This document shows, one piece after another, positions 26,662 through 36,047 of a DNA stretch of 64,000 nt. The stretch is from Ga0077555 sp050187415 (GTDB lineage Bacteria > Pseudomonadota > Alphaproteobacteria > Rhizobiales > Hyphomicrobiaceae), in assembly GCA_050187415.1 (NCBI GenBank), contig JBFWXN010000020.1, forward strand, positions 1 through 64,000, in the 5' to 3' direction. Numbering within the stretch: the stretch's first letter is position 1; every line of letters begins with the position of its first letter. The notes beneath the pieces were generated by a model, which did not search any database, was not told the DNA's origin, and saw only the letters and a program-made list of their open reading frames with translations. The translations under genes and the position numbers were made by a program.

Positions 26662-27897
26662 TTGAACAGCTCGACCCGGACGGCGCTCTGTGCCTCCTGT
26701 AACGCCGTCGCCTCACTTCACGTTTTTCAAAAGACCAACCTGCCGGTGGTCTGCAACGAGCTTTTGGACACGCGGGAGCACGCACTCGGCGTGACGCTCG
26801 GCGACGTCGACCTCGTCTACTGCGACACGTGTGGGTCGATCAGCAACGCGGCGTTCGATCCGCGGCGCATCGACTACGATGCACGCTACGAGAACGCGCT
26901 GCATTTCTCCGGCACATTCCAAGCGTTCGCAAGCTCTCTCGCGGGCCGGCTGATTGCCGAGTACGATCTGAAAGGCAAATCCGTCGCGGAAATCGGCTGC
27001 GGCGATGGCTTTTTTCTGCGCCTGCTGCGACGCGGCGGAGCCGGAGCGTGCATCGGCTACGATCCTTCGATGTCAGGTGGGCGGCTCGCGGAACTGCCCG
27101 ATTGCGAGGGTGTGACGATCTTTCCGGAATCGTTCGGCCATCAGGACCTTCCTGCCGACGTCAGCGCCCTCGTCTGTCGCCACGTGCTCGAGCACATTGC
27201 TTCACCGGTCGATTTTCTGGGCGCCATTCGAGATCGGATCAAGCACGACGACTGCGTGGTCTACTTCGAAGTTCCAAACGCCGGGTGGATGCTCGAAAGC
27301 CACAGCCTCTGGGACATCATCTACGAGCACGTTACGTATTGGACGCCGGCTGCGCTCGACACGGCCTTCCGCAAAGCCGGCTTCACGCCGGTCAAAATCA
27401 GCACCGGGTTCGACAACCAATACCTGATGATCGAGGCTCGCCCGACCAAGATTTCACCGCCGGTTGCGGCGGGTCGACCCGAACCGGACGACTGGCAGAC
27501 CGCGTCTCGGACGTTCGGCGCCGCGAGCCGCAGGATACTGCATCGCTGGCACGAGCGGCTGTCTGCCATGCAGGCCGATGGGCGCAGCGCGGTCCTGTGG
27601 GGCGGCGGCTCCAAAGGCGTGACGTTCCTCAACGCCGTAGAGGCCGCCCGGCACACGGTCCGCGCCGTGGTCGATGTCAATCAGCGCAAGCAGGGCAAGT
27701 TCGTGCCGGGAACTGCGCATCCGATCGTTGCGCCGTCGGAGCTTCCGGCCCTGGCGCCCGATCTCGTCATCGTTGCCAACGAAATATATCTCGACGAAAT
27801 CCGCCAACAGATTGCTGCCATGGGCCTCGAGCCGGACTTCGACGTACTGTCCGGACTGAGTTCTGCCGAAGTGCGCACCGGAGTGCCGGTTCGCTGA
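26662..27897 (+). CDS. Class I SAM-dependent C-methyltransferase-like protein (paralogue of preceding)
   Basis: This 411-residue paralogue of the upstream protein shows zinc cysteines (CASC near 12; CDTC near 55), NALHFSGTFQAF near 77, SAM motif VAEIGCGDGFFL near 112, LWDIIYEHVTYW near 217 and a C-terminal GGGSKGVTFLNA with DVNQRKQGKFVPG. The start is TTG at 26662 with AGGGAGA 7 bases upstream; no in-frame ATG gives the N-terminal zinc motif. It follows the previous gene by 24 bases. Two such neighbours after a fusion protein imply sequential methylations or alternative acceptors; function beyond the fold is not established. Confidence 0.87.
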   Translation: MNSSTRTALCASCNAVASLHVFQKTNLPVVCNELLDTREHALGVTLGDVDLVYCDTCGSISNAAFDPRRIDYDARYENALHFSGTFQAFASSLAGRLIAEYDLKGKSVAEIGCGDGFFLRLLRRGGAGACIGYDPSMSGGRLAELPDCEGVTIFPESFGHQDLPADVSALVCRHVLEHIASPVDFLGAIRDRIKHDDCVVYFEVPNAGWMLESHSLWDIIYEHVTYWTPAALDTAFRKAGFTPVKISTGFDNQYLMIEARPTKISPPVAAGRPEPDDWQTASRTFGAASRRILHRWHERLSAMQADGRSAVLWGGGSKGVTFLNAVEAARHTVRAVVDVNQRKQGKFVPGTAHPIVAPSELPALAPDLVIVANEIYLDEIRQQIAAMGLEPDFDVLSGLSSAEVRTGVPVR

Positions 27898-27971
27898 TCG
27901 ACCAATTCCGGCCGGGTGGCGACGTCACGATCACATGCGGCTCGCCGCGTTTGGCACATGCAGAGATTTGA

Positions 27972-28961
27972 ATGTCGGACAAAAACGTATTGGTGACAGG
28001 AGGCGCCGGCTACATTGGCTCCCACACCTGCAAGGCTCTCGCCGAGGCCGGGTACACGCCGATCACATATGACAACCTCGTCTATGGGCACGAGGAAGCC
28101 GTGAGGTGGGGGCCGCTGGAAAAGGGCGACATTCTGGACGGCGCCCACCTGGATCGAACGATGGCGCATTACAAGCCGTGCGCAGTCATTCACTTTGCAG
28201 CATTCGCCTACGTCGGAGAGTCGGTCAGCGATCCAGGGAAATACTATCTGAATAACGTGGCCGGCTCGCTCAGCCTCATCGAGGCTTCGGTGCGAAACAA
28301 AATCGGATCGTTTGTTTTCTCGAGCACCTGCGCGACATACGGCATCCCACCACACTTGCCGATTTCGGAAACCACGCCGCAGGCTCCGATCAACCCCTAC
28401 GGCGCGTCGAAGATGATGGTCGAGCGGATCCTCGACGATTTTTCGCTGGCGCACGGCTTGAAGTACGTCGCGCTGCGATACTTCAATGCGGCCGGATGCG
28501 ATCCGGACGGCCAGATTGGTGAAGAGCACGATCCGGAGACGCATCTGATCCCCCTCGTGCTGGACGCGGCCTCCGGACGCCGGCGGGACGTGACGGTGTT
28601 TGGATCTGACTACGATACGCCCGATGGGACCTGCATCCGAGATTACGTGCACGTGGCCGACCTTGCGGCCGCGCATGTGCTCGCGCTCGAAGCACTGCTG
28701 CGCGGCGGCGCTTCCCAGAAGCTCAATCTCGGGCTGGGATTTGGCTTCTCCGTATTGGAGGTCATCAAAGCGGTCGAACGTGTCACTGGCTTACAAGTGC
28801 CGACCGTGATGGGCAAGCGTCGAGCCGGCGATCCGGCCGTCCTGGTGAGCGATCCATCGAGGGCCATGCGGGAACTGGGCTGGGCACCGAGATTCACGAG
28901 CCTCGACCGGATCGTGGAGACGGCGTGGGCGTGGCATCAAAGGCAACGGCCCACGAGCTGA
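27972..28961 (+). CDS. galE: UDP-glucose 4-epimerase
   Basis: It interconverts UDP-glucose and UDP-galactose with bound NAD. The 329-residue extended SDR has TGGAGYIGSHTCKAL at the N-terminus, FSSTCATYG near 117, the catalytic YGASK near 142, and the GalE-type block ALRYFNAAGCDPDGQIGE near 165 with HLIPLVL. Later motifs are YDTPDGTCIRDYVHVADLA near 212 and LNLGLGFGFSV near 250. It lies 74 bases after the methyltransferase genes and is probably in the same operon. It may supply galactose or act on a related UDP-sugar (UDP-GlcNAc/GalNAc or pentose). Confidence 0.92.
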   Translation: MSDKNVLVTGGAGYIGSHTCKALAEAGYTPITYDNLVYGHEEAVRWGPLEKGDILDGAHLDRTMAHYKPCAVIHFAAFAYVGESVSDPGKYYLNNVAGSLSLIEASVRNKIGSFVFSSTCATYGIPPHLPISETTPQAPINPYGASKMMVERILDDFSLAHGLKYVALRYFNAAGCDPDGQIGEEHDPETHLIPLVLDAASGRRRDVTVFGSDYDTPDGTCIRDYVHVADLAAAHVLALEALLRGGASQKLNLGLGFGFSVLEVIKAVERVTGLQVPTVMGKRRAGDPAVLVSDPSRAMRELGWAPRFTSLDRIVETAWAWHQRQRPTS

Positions 28962-29005
28962 CGGGGCTCAAGCTTCGGTCCCGACTGCGAGGCTTATAGG
29001 TTTCG

Positions 29006-30193
29006 TCACGGCTTGGCGCGGCCCTCGGGCGATGGCGGCGGCGGGACATCCTGCGACCAGATCGAAATATCCTCGGCCCGCCACGGACCCGCCCAGGTCG
29101 CGCTTCCACGAAGCCGGACCTCAGTCACTCCAGCCGGAACGGGAATAAAGTAAGAAGCGAAATGGCCCACGTTACCCGGCGCACCGTTGACCGGCTCGAT
29201 GCGCGTCCAGCCTTCACCCCAATCGACCTCGGTCGGGCCTCGGGCTGCCAGCCTGAGCCAACCGGGGGAGACGGGAATCGTGCCTCCCGCAAGACGACGG
29301 CCGATTTTCTCGATCTTGAACGCGCGGGCCGGGCTCAACCTCACGTTATCCCAATGCCATGTGTTCGGCCCGCACGAGCCGATCTGAGTGAAGGAGCAGT
29401 CCTTGCCCGGAGTGTAGGAATGGTGGCCGATCTGGACCACGGCGCGATCGAAGCCGAGCGTCGCGGGGAGCGCGACCCTTTCGATCTGCGTAACGGCGTT
29501 CGTGGCAGCATTCCGGTAGAGCATCGAGATCTGGCCGGCGCCGATCATAATCGTAAACCTGTCGCGCTGCTTCGACGAATACGGGACCTTTAGATCCTGC
29601 CAATCGTTCCGGGATATTTTTTCTCCAGGTTGCCGGTAAATCTGCCAGGCGAATTTCTCGCTCAAGCGAAAATGAAGTGCTTGTCTCGGGGGGCCGTTCA
29701 AATCCGGCGTGCCGTCTTCGGACGGCAGCACCATGTTCTGCTGCCACGGCGTGAACCAGATATCGATCCAATCTCGCTTGGTCGAGCGCTTCGTCGAGAC
29801 ATCGAACTCGAACGTTGCCTTGCCGGCGCTCCAGTCCAGAAGTGCCGACGGGGTCAGATAAGCAACCGCGTATCCCGGATCCGAGGACTGCAGCGACGTC
29901 ATCACGTGGTCGCGGCACTGAAAGACCGAATCGGACAGGGAGTGAATCGAGTGGGTTGCCGGAGGCGGTCCGCACATCGCACTGTGCTCGCCGTTCATGA
30001 CGTTCAAGGCGCCGTCGGTACGATCATGGACGATAATATCCCAGCGCGGCGAAGACCATCGTGTCGGCGCCTGCGGGGAACCGGTGAACGTCTCGAGGAA
30101 CGTGACATGGTCATCGGCCGCATCAGTAACGGAGGCGTGACAGAAAGCGATCCCGGCGAGCGAAAGCATCAGCTTGACGAAAATCTGCTTCAT
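29006..30193 (-). CDS. Secreted protein of unknown function in the polysaccharide locus
   Basis: No family was recognised. The ATG at 30193 gives 395 residues beginning with a signal peptide (MKQIFVKLMLSLAGIAFCHA) and likely cleavage near AHA/TDA. The mature part is rich in Trp, Thr and Gly and reads like beta-sandwich sequence: WSSPRWDIIVHD near 45, AKATFEFDVST near 140, DWIDIWFTPWQQN near 155, HWDNVRLSPARAF near 280, and a C-terminal VTEVRLRGSATW segment. It could be a carbohydrate-binding or lyase-like protein of the concanavalin-A fold, but this is only a guess from composition. It lies between galE (convergent, 44 bases) and the UDP-xylose synthase gene (divergent), so a role in polymer processing fits. 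Confidence 0.7.
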   Translation of the reverse strand: MKQIFVKLMLSLAGIAFCHASVTDAADDHVTFLETFTGSPQAPTRWSSPRWDIIVHDRTDGALNVMNGEHSAMCGPPPATHSIHSLSDSVFQCRDHVMTSLQSSDPGYAVAYLTPSALLDWSAGKATFEFDVSTKRSTKRDWIDIWFTPWQQNMVLPSEDGTPDLNGPPRQALHFRLSEKFAWQIYRQPGEKISRNDWQDLKVPYSSKQRDRFTIMIGAGQISMLYRNAATNAVTQIERVALPATLGFDRAVVQIGHHSYTPGKDCSFTQIGSCGPNTWHWDNVRLSPARAFKIEKIGRRLAGGTIPVSPGWLRLAARGPTEVDWGEGWTRIEPVNGAPGNVGHFASYFIPVPAGVTEVRLRGSATWAGPWRAEDISIWSQDVPPPPSPEGRAKP

Positions 30194-30570
30194 GATCGTA
30201 GCAACTCCAACAACCATGCCACTGACCGCCGACGAACGGACCGTTGCACACTGCACCACGTGAAACCGTTAATGCGCGCCGCAACTAACTGCACCAGATG
30301 GGGCGCCGGTTCAATGCGGAGATGTTTACATTCACGATCGCAGGATCTTAAAGGCCAACGGTCGGAACCGCCGCTCGGTGGCGCCCATTCTATCGCGCCG
30401 AATATGGCGGCGGCTGCCATTGGGAGAGCGCTGCAACGTGCTGCAATTCGTGCTTAAAAGACCAGCACCGCGCGGTAACCGCAACGTCCGGCCGGCCTTG
30501 TGCTCGCAACATATGAGTGATACCGGCTCTGGTCTGGCAGCTTGGCGTTTGATTTTGCTTGGAATGGATC
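30194..30570. promoter_or_regulatory. Divergent promoter region between the secreted protein and UDP-xylose synthase genes
   Basis: No gene is seen in this 377-base divergent spacer. It should hold promoters for both flanking genes. A short repeated GCTGCAA occurs at about 30430-30450. No operator could be defined with confidence. Confidence 0.35.
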
Positions 30571-31530
30571 ATGGCTTCACCTTCGTTGACCTACCTTGTA
30601 ACCGGTGGGGCTGGTTTTCTTGGCTCTCACCTTTGCGATCGTCTCATATCCGAGGGCCACGACGTAATCTGCCTCGATAACCTGTTCACCGGCTCGAAAC
30701 GCAATATCGAGCATCTGATCGGTCACCCTCGTTTCGAGCTGATGCGCCACGACGTGACGTTCCCGCTCTATGTCGAAGTCGACGCCATCTATAACCTCGC
30801 CTGCCCCGCGTCGCCGGTTCACTACCAGCACGACCCCGTGCAGACCACAAAGACGAGCGTGCACGGTGCGATCAACATGCTGGGTCTTGCCAAGCGACTC
30901 AAATGCCGGATCTTCCAGGCGTCGACGTCCGAGGTTTATGGCGATCCCACCGTGCATCCGCAGACCGAGGGCTATTGGGGCAACGTCAACCCGATCGGAC
31001 CGCGCTCCTGCTACGATGAAGGCAAGCGCTGCGCCGAGACGCTGTTCTTCGACTATCACCGGCAACATCGTCTCGACATCAAAGTCGCACGGATCTTCAA
31101 CACCTACGGCCCACGCATGCACCCCAATGATGGTCGGGTGGTCTCGAACTTCGTGGTGCAGGCACTCCGGGGCGATCCCATTACAATCTACGGCGAAGGC
31201 CGGCAGACACGATCGTTCTGCTACGTTGACGACCTGATCGAGGGATTTGTGCGGCTGATGGCGACTCCGGCCGGCGTGACGGGGCCCGTCAACCTCGGCA
31301 ATCCGGGCGAATTCACCATCAAGCAGCTGGCGGAGACCGTGCTCGAGCTCACGGGCTCGAAGTCGAAACTCACCTACGAACCGCTGCCCCAAGACGATCC
31401 GATGCAGAGGAAGCCGAACATCAGCGTCGCCATGGAAACGCTCGGCTGGGAGCCAATCGTGCAGTTGCGCGAAGGGCTGACGCAGACCATCGGCTACTTC
31501 GACAAGCTTCTGGCAGGCCGCACGAACTAA
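30571..31530 (+). CDS. UDP-glucuronate decarboxylase (UDP-xylose synthase)
   Basis: It converts UDP-glucuronate to UDP-xylose by NAD-dependent oxidation, decarboxylation and reduction. The roughly 319-residue SDR has TGGAGFLGSHLCDRL at the N-terminus, LDNLFTGSKRNIEHL near 35, the family-specific YNLACPASPVHYQ near 72, QASTSEVYGDP near 115, the catalytic Tyr-Lys in YDEGKRCAE near 145, and FNTYGPRMHPNDGRV near 175. ATG at 30571 is preferred over an in-frame TTG at 30559. It implies xylose or a xylose-derived sugar in the polymer. No UDP-glucose dehydrogenase is in the window, so UDP-glucuronate must come from elsewhere. Confidence 0.92.
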   Translation: MASPSLTYLVTGGAGFLGSHLCDRLISEGHDVICLDNLFTGSKRNIEHLIGHPRFELMRHDVTFPLYVEVDAIYNLACPASPVHYQHDPVQTTKTSVHGAINMLGLAKRLKCRIFQASTSEVYGDPTVHPQTEGYWGNVNPIGPRSCYDEGKRCAETLFFDYHRQHRLDIKVARIFNTYGPRMHPNDGRVVSNFVVQALRGDPITIYGEGRQTRSFCYVDDLIEGFVRLMATPAGVTGPVNLGNPGEFTIKQLAETVLELTGSKSKLTYEPLPQDDPMQRKPNISVAMETLGWEPIVQLREGLTQTIGYFDKLLAGRTN

Positions 31531-31796
31531 GGCCGCATGGACTCGGGAAAGCGGAAGATCCAACTCGGGCCGCAGCCGGCGCCCCAGATAGCTCGGCATC
31601 GCGCTCGAGTCGACCATCGTCGCTGACGTGGGCGGCGGGCGCATTTCGGATGTCGAAGACGCCGCGTTTGGCGTGCGCCCGGCATGCCACTTCGGCGACG
31701 CGCGACGCCCCAGCCAATCTGAACCGCAGCGGGTTCTGCGCGAAGATGGGGCCCGATCAGGCAGACCGCCTGAAATGTCTGGGAGAATTGAATAGG

Positions 31797-31870
<74 letters not shown>

Positions 31871-32110
31871 TTGCCGGAATCTGCGGCGGGCCGTGCCGGC
31901 CGCGATGTGGCGGTGTATAGCGCCCTCCCCCCGCGAGCGCAAGCGCAGTGCCGAGCTTGGCCGGGTTGGGAACCGGGCCAGGCGCGGCCGAGACCAAGAC
32001 GACGCGCGTCCGACCGGAACGGCAGCGCCGCGGCCCACCTCTCGCACCGGCGGCGCTGCGTCGTCTGCGCGGCGGCGAGCCTCGGCGAGGCGGACGGCGA
32101 TCGACGACGC

Positions 32111-33757
32111 TCAACCCTTCCAGCCGTATGAGTTTGCGGCGGCGGACGGCGTGACGAAGCCATTCTCGACATCAGAGGCAACCGCGGCGCGGTGCCGCGC
32201 TTTGGGATCGCCGTATCCTGCTCCGCCGGCTTCGACGAGGCGCATCACCTGGCCCGGCTGCAGCTCGACGCGACCTTTGGCGTGGACTTTACGGCCGTCG
32301 ACCTCGTGGTGGCGCAGCGTACCATCGCCACCCCCGAAGAGGCCCTTGGCGGGATGGACGGTGCGATTACCCATGCCGAGGGAAACCAGGATGTGGCCGG
32401 TGTCGTTGCGAACGCGAACCTCCTGTCCCAACCCACCGCGCCATTGCCCCGCGCCGCCCGAGTCCGCGACGAGGCGTTTGTCGACGATCGTGGTGTGCGT
32501 CAACGCCTCCCACACCTCGACCGGCACGACCGCCATGTTCGAGGGATGCGGCAGCGTCGACCAGCCATCGAGACCCTTCAGGGCCCCGTAGCCGCCCGCG
32601 GCGAAATAGAGGGACGTAAAGGGCCGGCCGTCGCGCCGCGTGCCCTGGAACGTGACAAGGTTCATCATGCCACTGTCGGCCTGCACCTCGTCAGGCGACG
32701 AGCCGGCGAGCGCACCATAGATCAGCGGCGTGATGAAGTGGCCCATGGCGTGACGCCCCCCTGTCGGGAACGGGGGTTGCGCATTCAGGATGCAGCCCTC
32801 GGGCGCCTTGGTCGCGATCGGAGCGGCAGAGCCCTGGTTGTTCGGAATCGACGGCAGCGTCAGCGACTTGATCGCGTGCAGCACCATGGCGTTGGTGTAG
32901 CAGAAGGGGACATTGACGCCTGCCCGGACCATGCCACTGGTGCCGGCGAAGTCGGCGGTGATGGTCTCGCCCGACTTGGTCAGCTCGACGGCCAGCTCCA
33001 CGTCCTCGGCGAAGCCTTCGACCTTGATGCGGTTGCGATAGGTGCCGTCCCTCATCTCGGCCAGCTTGGCGCGCATGCGGGCTTCGGACTGGCCGCGGAT
33101 GGCGGCCGAGAGCGGTGCCAGATCCTCGAGACCGTATTCGTCCATGAAGGCGTTGATCTCACGCGCGCCGACCTCGCTGCAGGCGACGTTGGCCATGACG
33201 TCGCCCATGGTCTGCTCAGGGACGCGCACGTTGGTGCGGATGATTTCGACGACGAGCTCGTTGAGCCGGCCGGCCTCGTAGAGCTTCAGGATCGGGAGGC
33301 GCAGGCCCTCCTGATAGACCTCGGTCGCGGACGAGCCGAACCCGGCGCCGCCGATATCCGGCAGGTGCGTGATCGAGACGGCATAGGCGACGATGCGCCC
33401 CTTGCGGAACACGGGGCGCATCACCGTGATGTCGAACAGATGCCCCGTGCCGAGCCAGGGATCGTTGGTGACGATGATGTCGCCGTCCTTCAGCGTCTCG
33501 GCTGGGAACCGCTTCAGCATGTGCCGCGCCGTCACCGGCGCCGAGCCGATGAACGCCGGGATGCCGAACGTGCCCTGGGCGATCGTATTCGTGTCGGCAT
33601 CGAGAACGCAGCAGGTGAGGTCATAGCTCTCGTAGACGATGGTCGAGAACGATGAGCGCACCAGCGTCGAGACGATCTCGTCGGTGAGCGCGACGAGCCG
33701 ATCCCACATGATCCCGAGGCTGACGGCGTCAATCGATGTCGTGGCGTGATCATTCAT
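32111..33757 (-). CDS. Hydantoinase B / 5-oxoprolinase family protein (HyuB-like subunit)
   Basis: HyuB-type subunits pair with HyuA to open hydantoin, oxoproline or related lactams with ATP. The 548-residue protein has the N-terminal VDAVSLGIMWDRLVALTDEI-like segment, FSTIVYESYDLTCCVLD, DGDIIVTNDPWLGTGHLFDITVMRP near 95-120 (metal-site Asp/His), HLPDIGGAGFG near 135, and a C-terminal SGGAGQWRGGLGQEV with GMGNRTVHPAKGLFGG. ATG at 33757 has AGGTGA in good position; an in-frame GTG at 33769 is the alternative. It follows the HyuA gene closely. The substrate is unknown, because no hydantoin racemase or carbamoylase is nearby. Confidence 0.9.
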   Translation of the reverse strand: MNDHATTSIDAVSLGIMWDRLVALTDEIVSTLVRSSFSTIVYESYDLTCCVLDADTNTIAQGTFGIPAFIGSAPVTARHMLKRFPAETLKDGDIIVTNDPWLGTGHLFDITVMRPVFRKGRIVAYAVSITHLPDIGGAGFGSSATEVYQEGLRLPILKLYEAGRLNELVVEIIRTNVRVPEQTMGDVMANVACSEVGAREINAFMDEYGLEDLAPLSAAIRGQSEARMRAKLAEMRDGTYRNRIKVEGFAEDVELAVELTKSGETITADFAGTSGMVRAGVNVPFCYTNAMVLHAIKSLTLPSIPNNQGSAAPIATKAPEGCILNAQPPFPTGGRHAMGHFITPLIYGALAGSSPDEVQADSGMMNLVTFQGTRRDGRPFTSLYFAAGGYGALKGLDGWSTLPHPSNMAVVPVEVWEALTHTTIVDKRLVADSGGAGQWRGGLGQEVRVRNDTGHILVSLGMGNRTVHPAKGLFGGGDGTLRHHEVDGRKVHAKGRVELQPGQVMRLVEAGGAGYGDPKARHRAAVASDVENGFVTPSAAANSYGWKG

Positions 33758-33783
33758 CGGTTTGGTCACCTATAAATTCGGTC

Positions 33784-35874
33784 TCAAGCGCCCTTCGCGA
33801 GATCGAGCTCGGCGACGAGGTTCATGCGATCGTCGACAGTCACGCGGTCGCCGGCACCGACTACGGCAGTCGACTCGCGCTCCTCGATGAGGGCGGGTCC
33901 GTCGACGGTGGTGCCCGGCTTCAGGGCGTAGCGATCGTAAACCGGCCAGTCGGTCAGTGCGCCGACGCTCGCGTCATAGGCGCGGCGCGTGCCCTTGCGG
34001 GCCGTCGCCGGAATCTCGATGCCGGCCAGTTCGTAACGCTCGCCGAGGCCGGTCGGAGCGCCGACGGCCTCCACCTTCCAGTTGACGACCTCGGTCGGCT
34101 CGTCGAGGCGCAGCGTGTAGATCCGCTCGTAGGCCGCGCCGAACATCGCCTCGACGGTGGCGAACAGCGCTGCGGCGTCGGCCGCGTCCGGCAGCAGAAC
34201 CTCGATCTCGTGGCCCTGCCCCTGGTAGCGCATGTCGAGGCGGCGGACGATGCGGATGTCGGATCGCGCGACGCCGGCATCCAGCAGAACCTGGCAGGCG
34301 TCGGCCTCGAGCTCGGCGAACTGCGAGCCGAACGCTCGAGCGTCAAGATCGGCCAGATGCACCCGCCGGGATCGCGCGACCTCGAAGGCAAGCGGCGATT
34401 CAAGGAGGCCCAGCGCCGACATGACGCCGGCAGCGACGGGGAAGACAACCCTTGGGATCTTGAGCTTTCGCGCGATGCGCAGGGCATGCAGCGGGCCCGA
34501 GCCTCCGAAGGCGACCATGCTGGACGAGCGATAATCGAAGGCGCGCTCCGTGGCGTGGATACGAAAGGCGCGGGCCACGTCCTCGCAGATGATGTCATGG
34601 ATGCCGAATGCCGCCCGCAACGGCTCGACGCCAAGCTCGCGCGCGACGCCATCGGCGATCGCCTTCTCGGCTGCGGCCGGGTCGAGTTGCATCTTCCCCC
34701 CGAGAAAGAACGCCGGATCGAGGTAGCCCAGCATCAGATTGGCGTCGGTCAACGTCGGCCGGGTGCCGCCTTGTCCGTAGCAGGCGGGACCCGGCTGAGC
34801 ACCGGCACTGCGCGGGCCGACCTTCAAAAGGCCCCTCTCGTCGACGCCGCCGATGGAGCCGCCGCCCGCTCCGATCTCGATCATGTCGATCACGGGGATG
34901 CGCAACGGCATGCCGCTGCCCCGTCGGAACTCGTAGGCTCGGGCGACTTCCATCTCGTATTTCTTGATGGGCTCGCCTCCACGCACGAGGGCGCCCTTGG
35001 CGGTCGTGCCACCCATATCGAACGACAGGAGACTGTCGAGCGCGAGCGCGCGGCCGTGAGCGGCGCTCATCAGGGCGCCGGCAGCCGGACCCGACTCGAG
35101 CGCGCGAACCGGATAGCGCCGCGCGGTGGTGGTGGTAAGCATGCCCCCCGAAGATGCCATGATGTAGAGGCGGCCCCGAAATCCACGCTCGGCCAGCCCG
35201 CGCTCGAGGCGCGCGACATACGTATCGAACATCGGACCGGTGAACGCATTGACCGTGGTCGTCGTCCAGCGCTCGAACTCGCGCATGCTTTGAAAGACGT
35301 CGGCCGAGCAGGACACGAACAGCTCAGGCGCTTGCCTGGCGAGAATCTCGGCGGCGCGCCGCTCGTGGTCGGGATTGGCGTAGGAGTTGAGGAAGCACAC
35401 CGCGACCGCCCCGACGCCGAGCTCGCGGAAACGCCGGGCCGCCGCCGACACGGCTGTCTCGTCGAGTGGGGTTTCGACACTGCCGTCGAACAGCACGCGC
35501 TCGGCAACCTCGATACGAAGACTGCGCGGCGTCAGCGGCGGCGGATAGGTGATCCTCAGATCGAACAGGTCGTAGCGCCGCTCGAACCCCATATCCATGA
35601 TGTCGGTGAAGCCGGCCGAGCCCAGTAGTCCCGTGACCGCTCCCTTTCGCTCGATGACGGCGTTCGTCACAAGCGTCGTGCCATGCACGATCTCGCCGAC
35701 ATCGGCGAGGCTGATGGCGCCTTCGCCTGCAAGGGCAACAACGCCATCGATCACGGCGCGCGAAGGGTCGTCGGGCGAGGTCAGTCGCTTATGAATCGAC
35801 AGGCGCCCGGATGCACCGTCCGACAGAGCGAAATCCGTGAACGTGCCCCCGATATCTACCCCGATCCTCAGCAT
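33784..35874 (-). CDS. Hydantoinase A / 5-oxoprolinase family protein (HyuA-like subunit)
   Basis: This is the ATP-binding partner of the HyuB-like protein downstream. The 696-residue protein begins at ATG 35874 with MLRIGVDIGGTFTDFALSD, the acetate/sugar-kinase-like phosphate-1 motif, followed by VVHGTTLVTNAVIERKGA near 72, SLLSFDMGGTTAKGALV near 280, and IEIGAGGGSIGGVD near 330. The C-terminal third has the RYQGQGHEIEV region. The frame is open upstream to 36087, but that extension has no homology-like sequence and the chosen ATG is preceded by AAAGGCGAAG. The HyuB gene starts about 27 bases later, so the two form an operon and probably a complex. Confidence 0.9.
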   Translation of the reverse strand: MLRIGVDIGGTFTDFALSDGASGRLSIHKRLTSPDDPSRAVIDGVVALAGEGAISLADVGEIVHGTTLVTNAVIERKGAVTGLLGSAGFTDIMDMGFERRYDLFDLRITYPPPLTPRSLRIEVAERVLFDGSVETPLDETAVSAAARRFRELGVGAVAVCFLNSYANPDHERRAAEILARQAPELFVSCSADVFQSMREFERWTTTTVNAFTGPMFDTYVARLERGLAERGFRGRLYIMASSGGMLTTTTARRYPVRALESGPAAGALMSAAHGRALALDSLLSFDMGGTTAKGALVRGGEPIKKYEMEVARAYEFRRGSGMPLRIPVIDMIEIGAGGGSIGGVDERGLLKVGPRSAGAQPGPACYGQGGTRPTLTDANLMLGYLDPAFFLGGKMQLDPAAAEKAIADGVARELGVEPLRAAFGIHDIICEDVARAFRIHATERAFDYRSSSMVAFGGSGPLHALRIARKLKIPRVVFPVAAGVMSALGLLESPLAFEVARSRRVHLADLDARAFGSQFAELEADACQVLLDAGVARSDIRIVRRLDMRYQGQGHEIEVLLPDAADAAALFATVEAMFGAAYERIYTLRLDEPTEVVNWKVEAVGAPTGLGERYELAGIEIPATARKGTRRAYDASVGALTDWPVYDRYALKPGTTVDGPALIEERESTAVVGAGDRVTVDDRMNLVAELDLAKGA

Positions 35875-36047
35875 GCCGCACTTCGCCTTTCTGTCATGCG
35901 CGAGATGGACTGCGCGCAACGCGCAGCCCTTCGCGACACCGTGGCATGACGCGATGCAAAAAGGAAAGAGACGACAGGACGCGGGGGTGCCGAACGGGCT
36001 GCGAGTTCGGGTTGCGCCGCGGGAAACTCGCGCCCGAGCGGGCCTCG

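Noticed and set aside
32192..35628. Long open frames (487 and 630 codons) on the plus strand opposite the HyuA and HyuB genes
   Set aside because: They are antisense shadows of high-GC genes with repetitive Arg/Gly/Asp-rich translations and no motifs, while the minus strand shows full HyuA and HyuB signatures.
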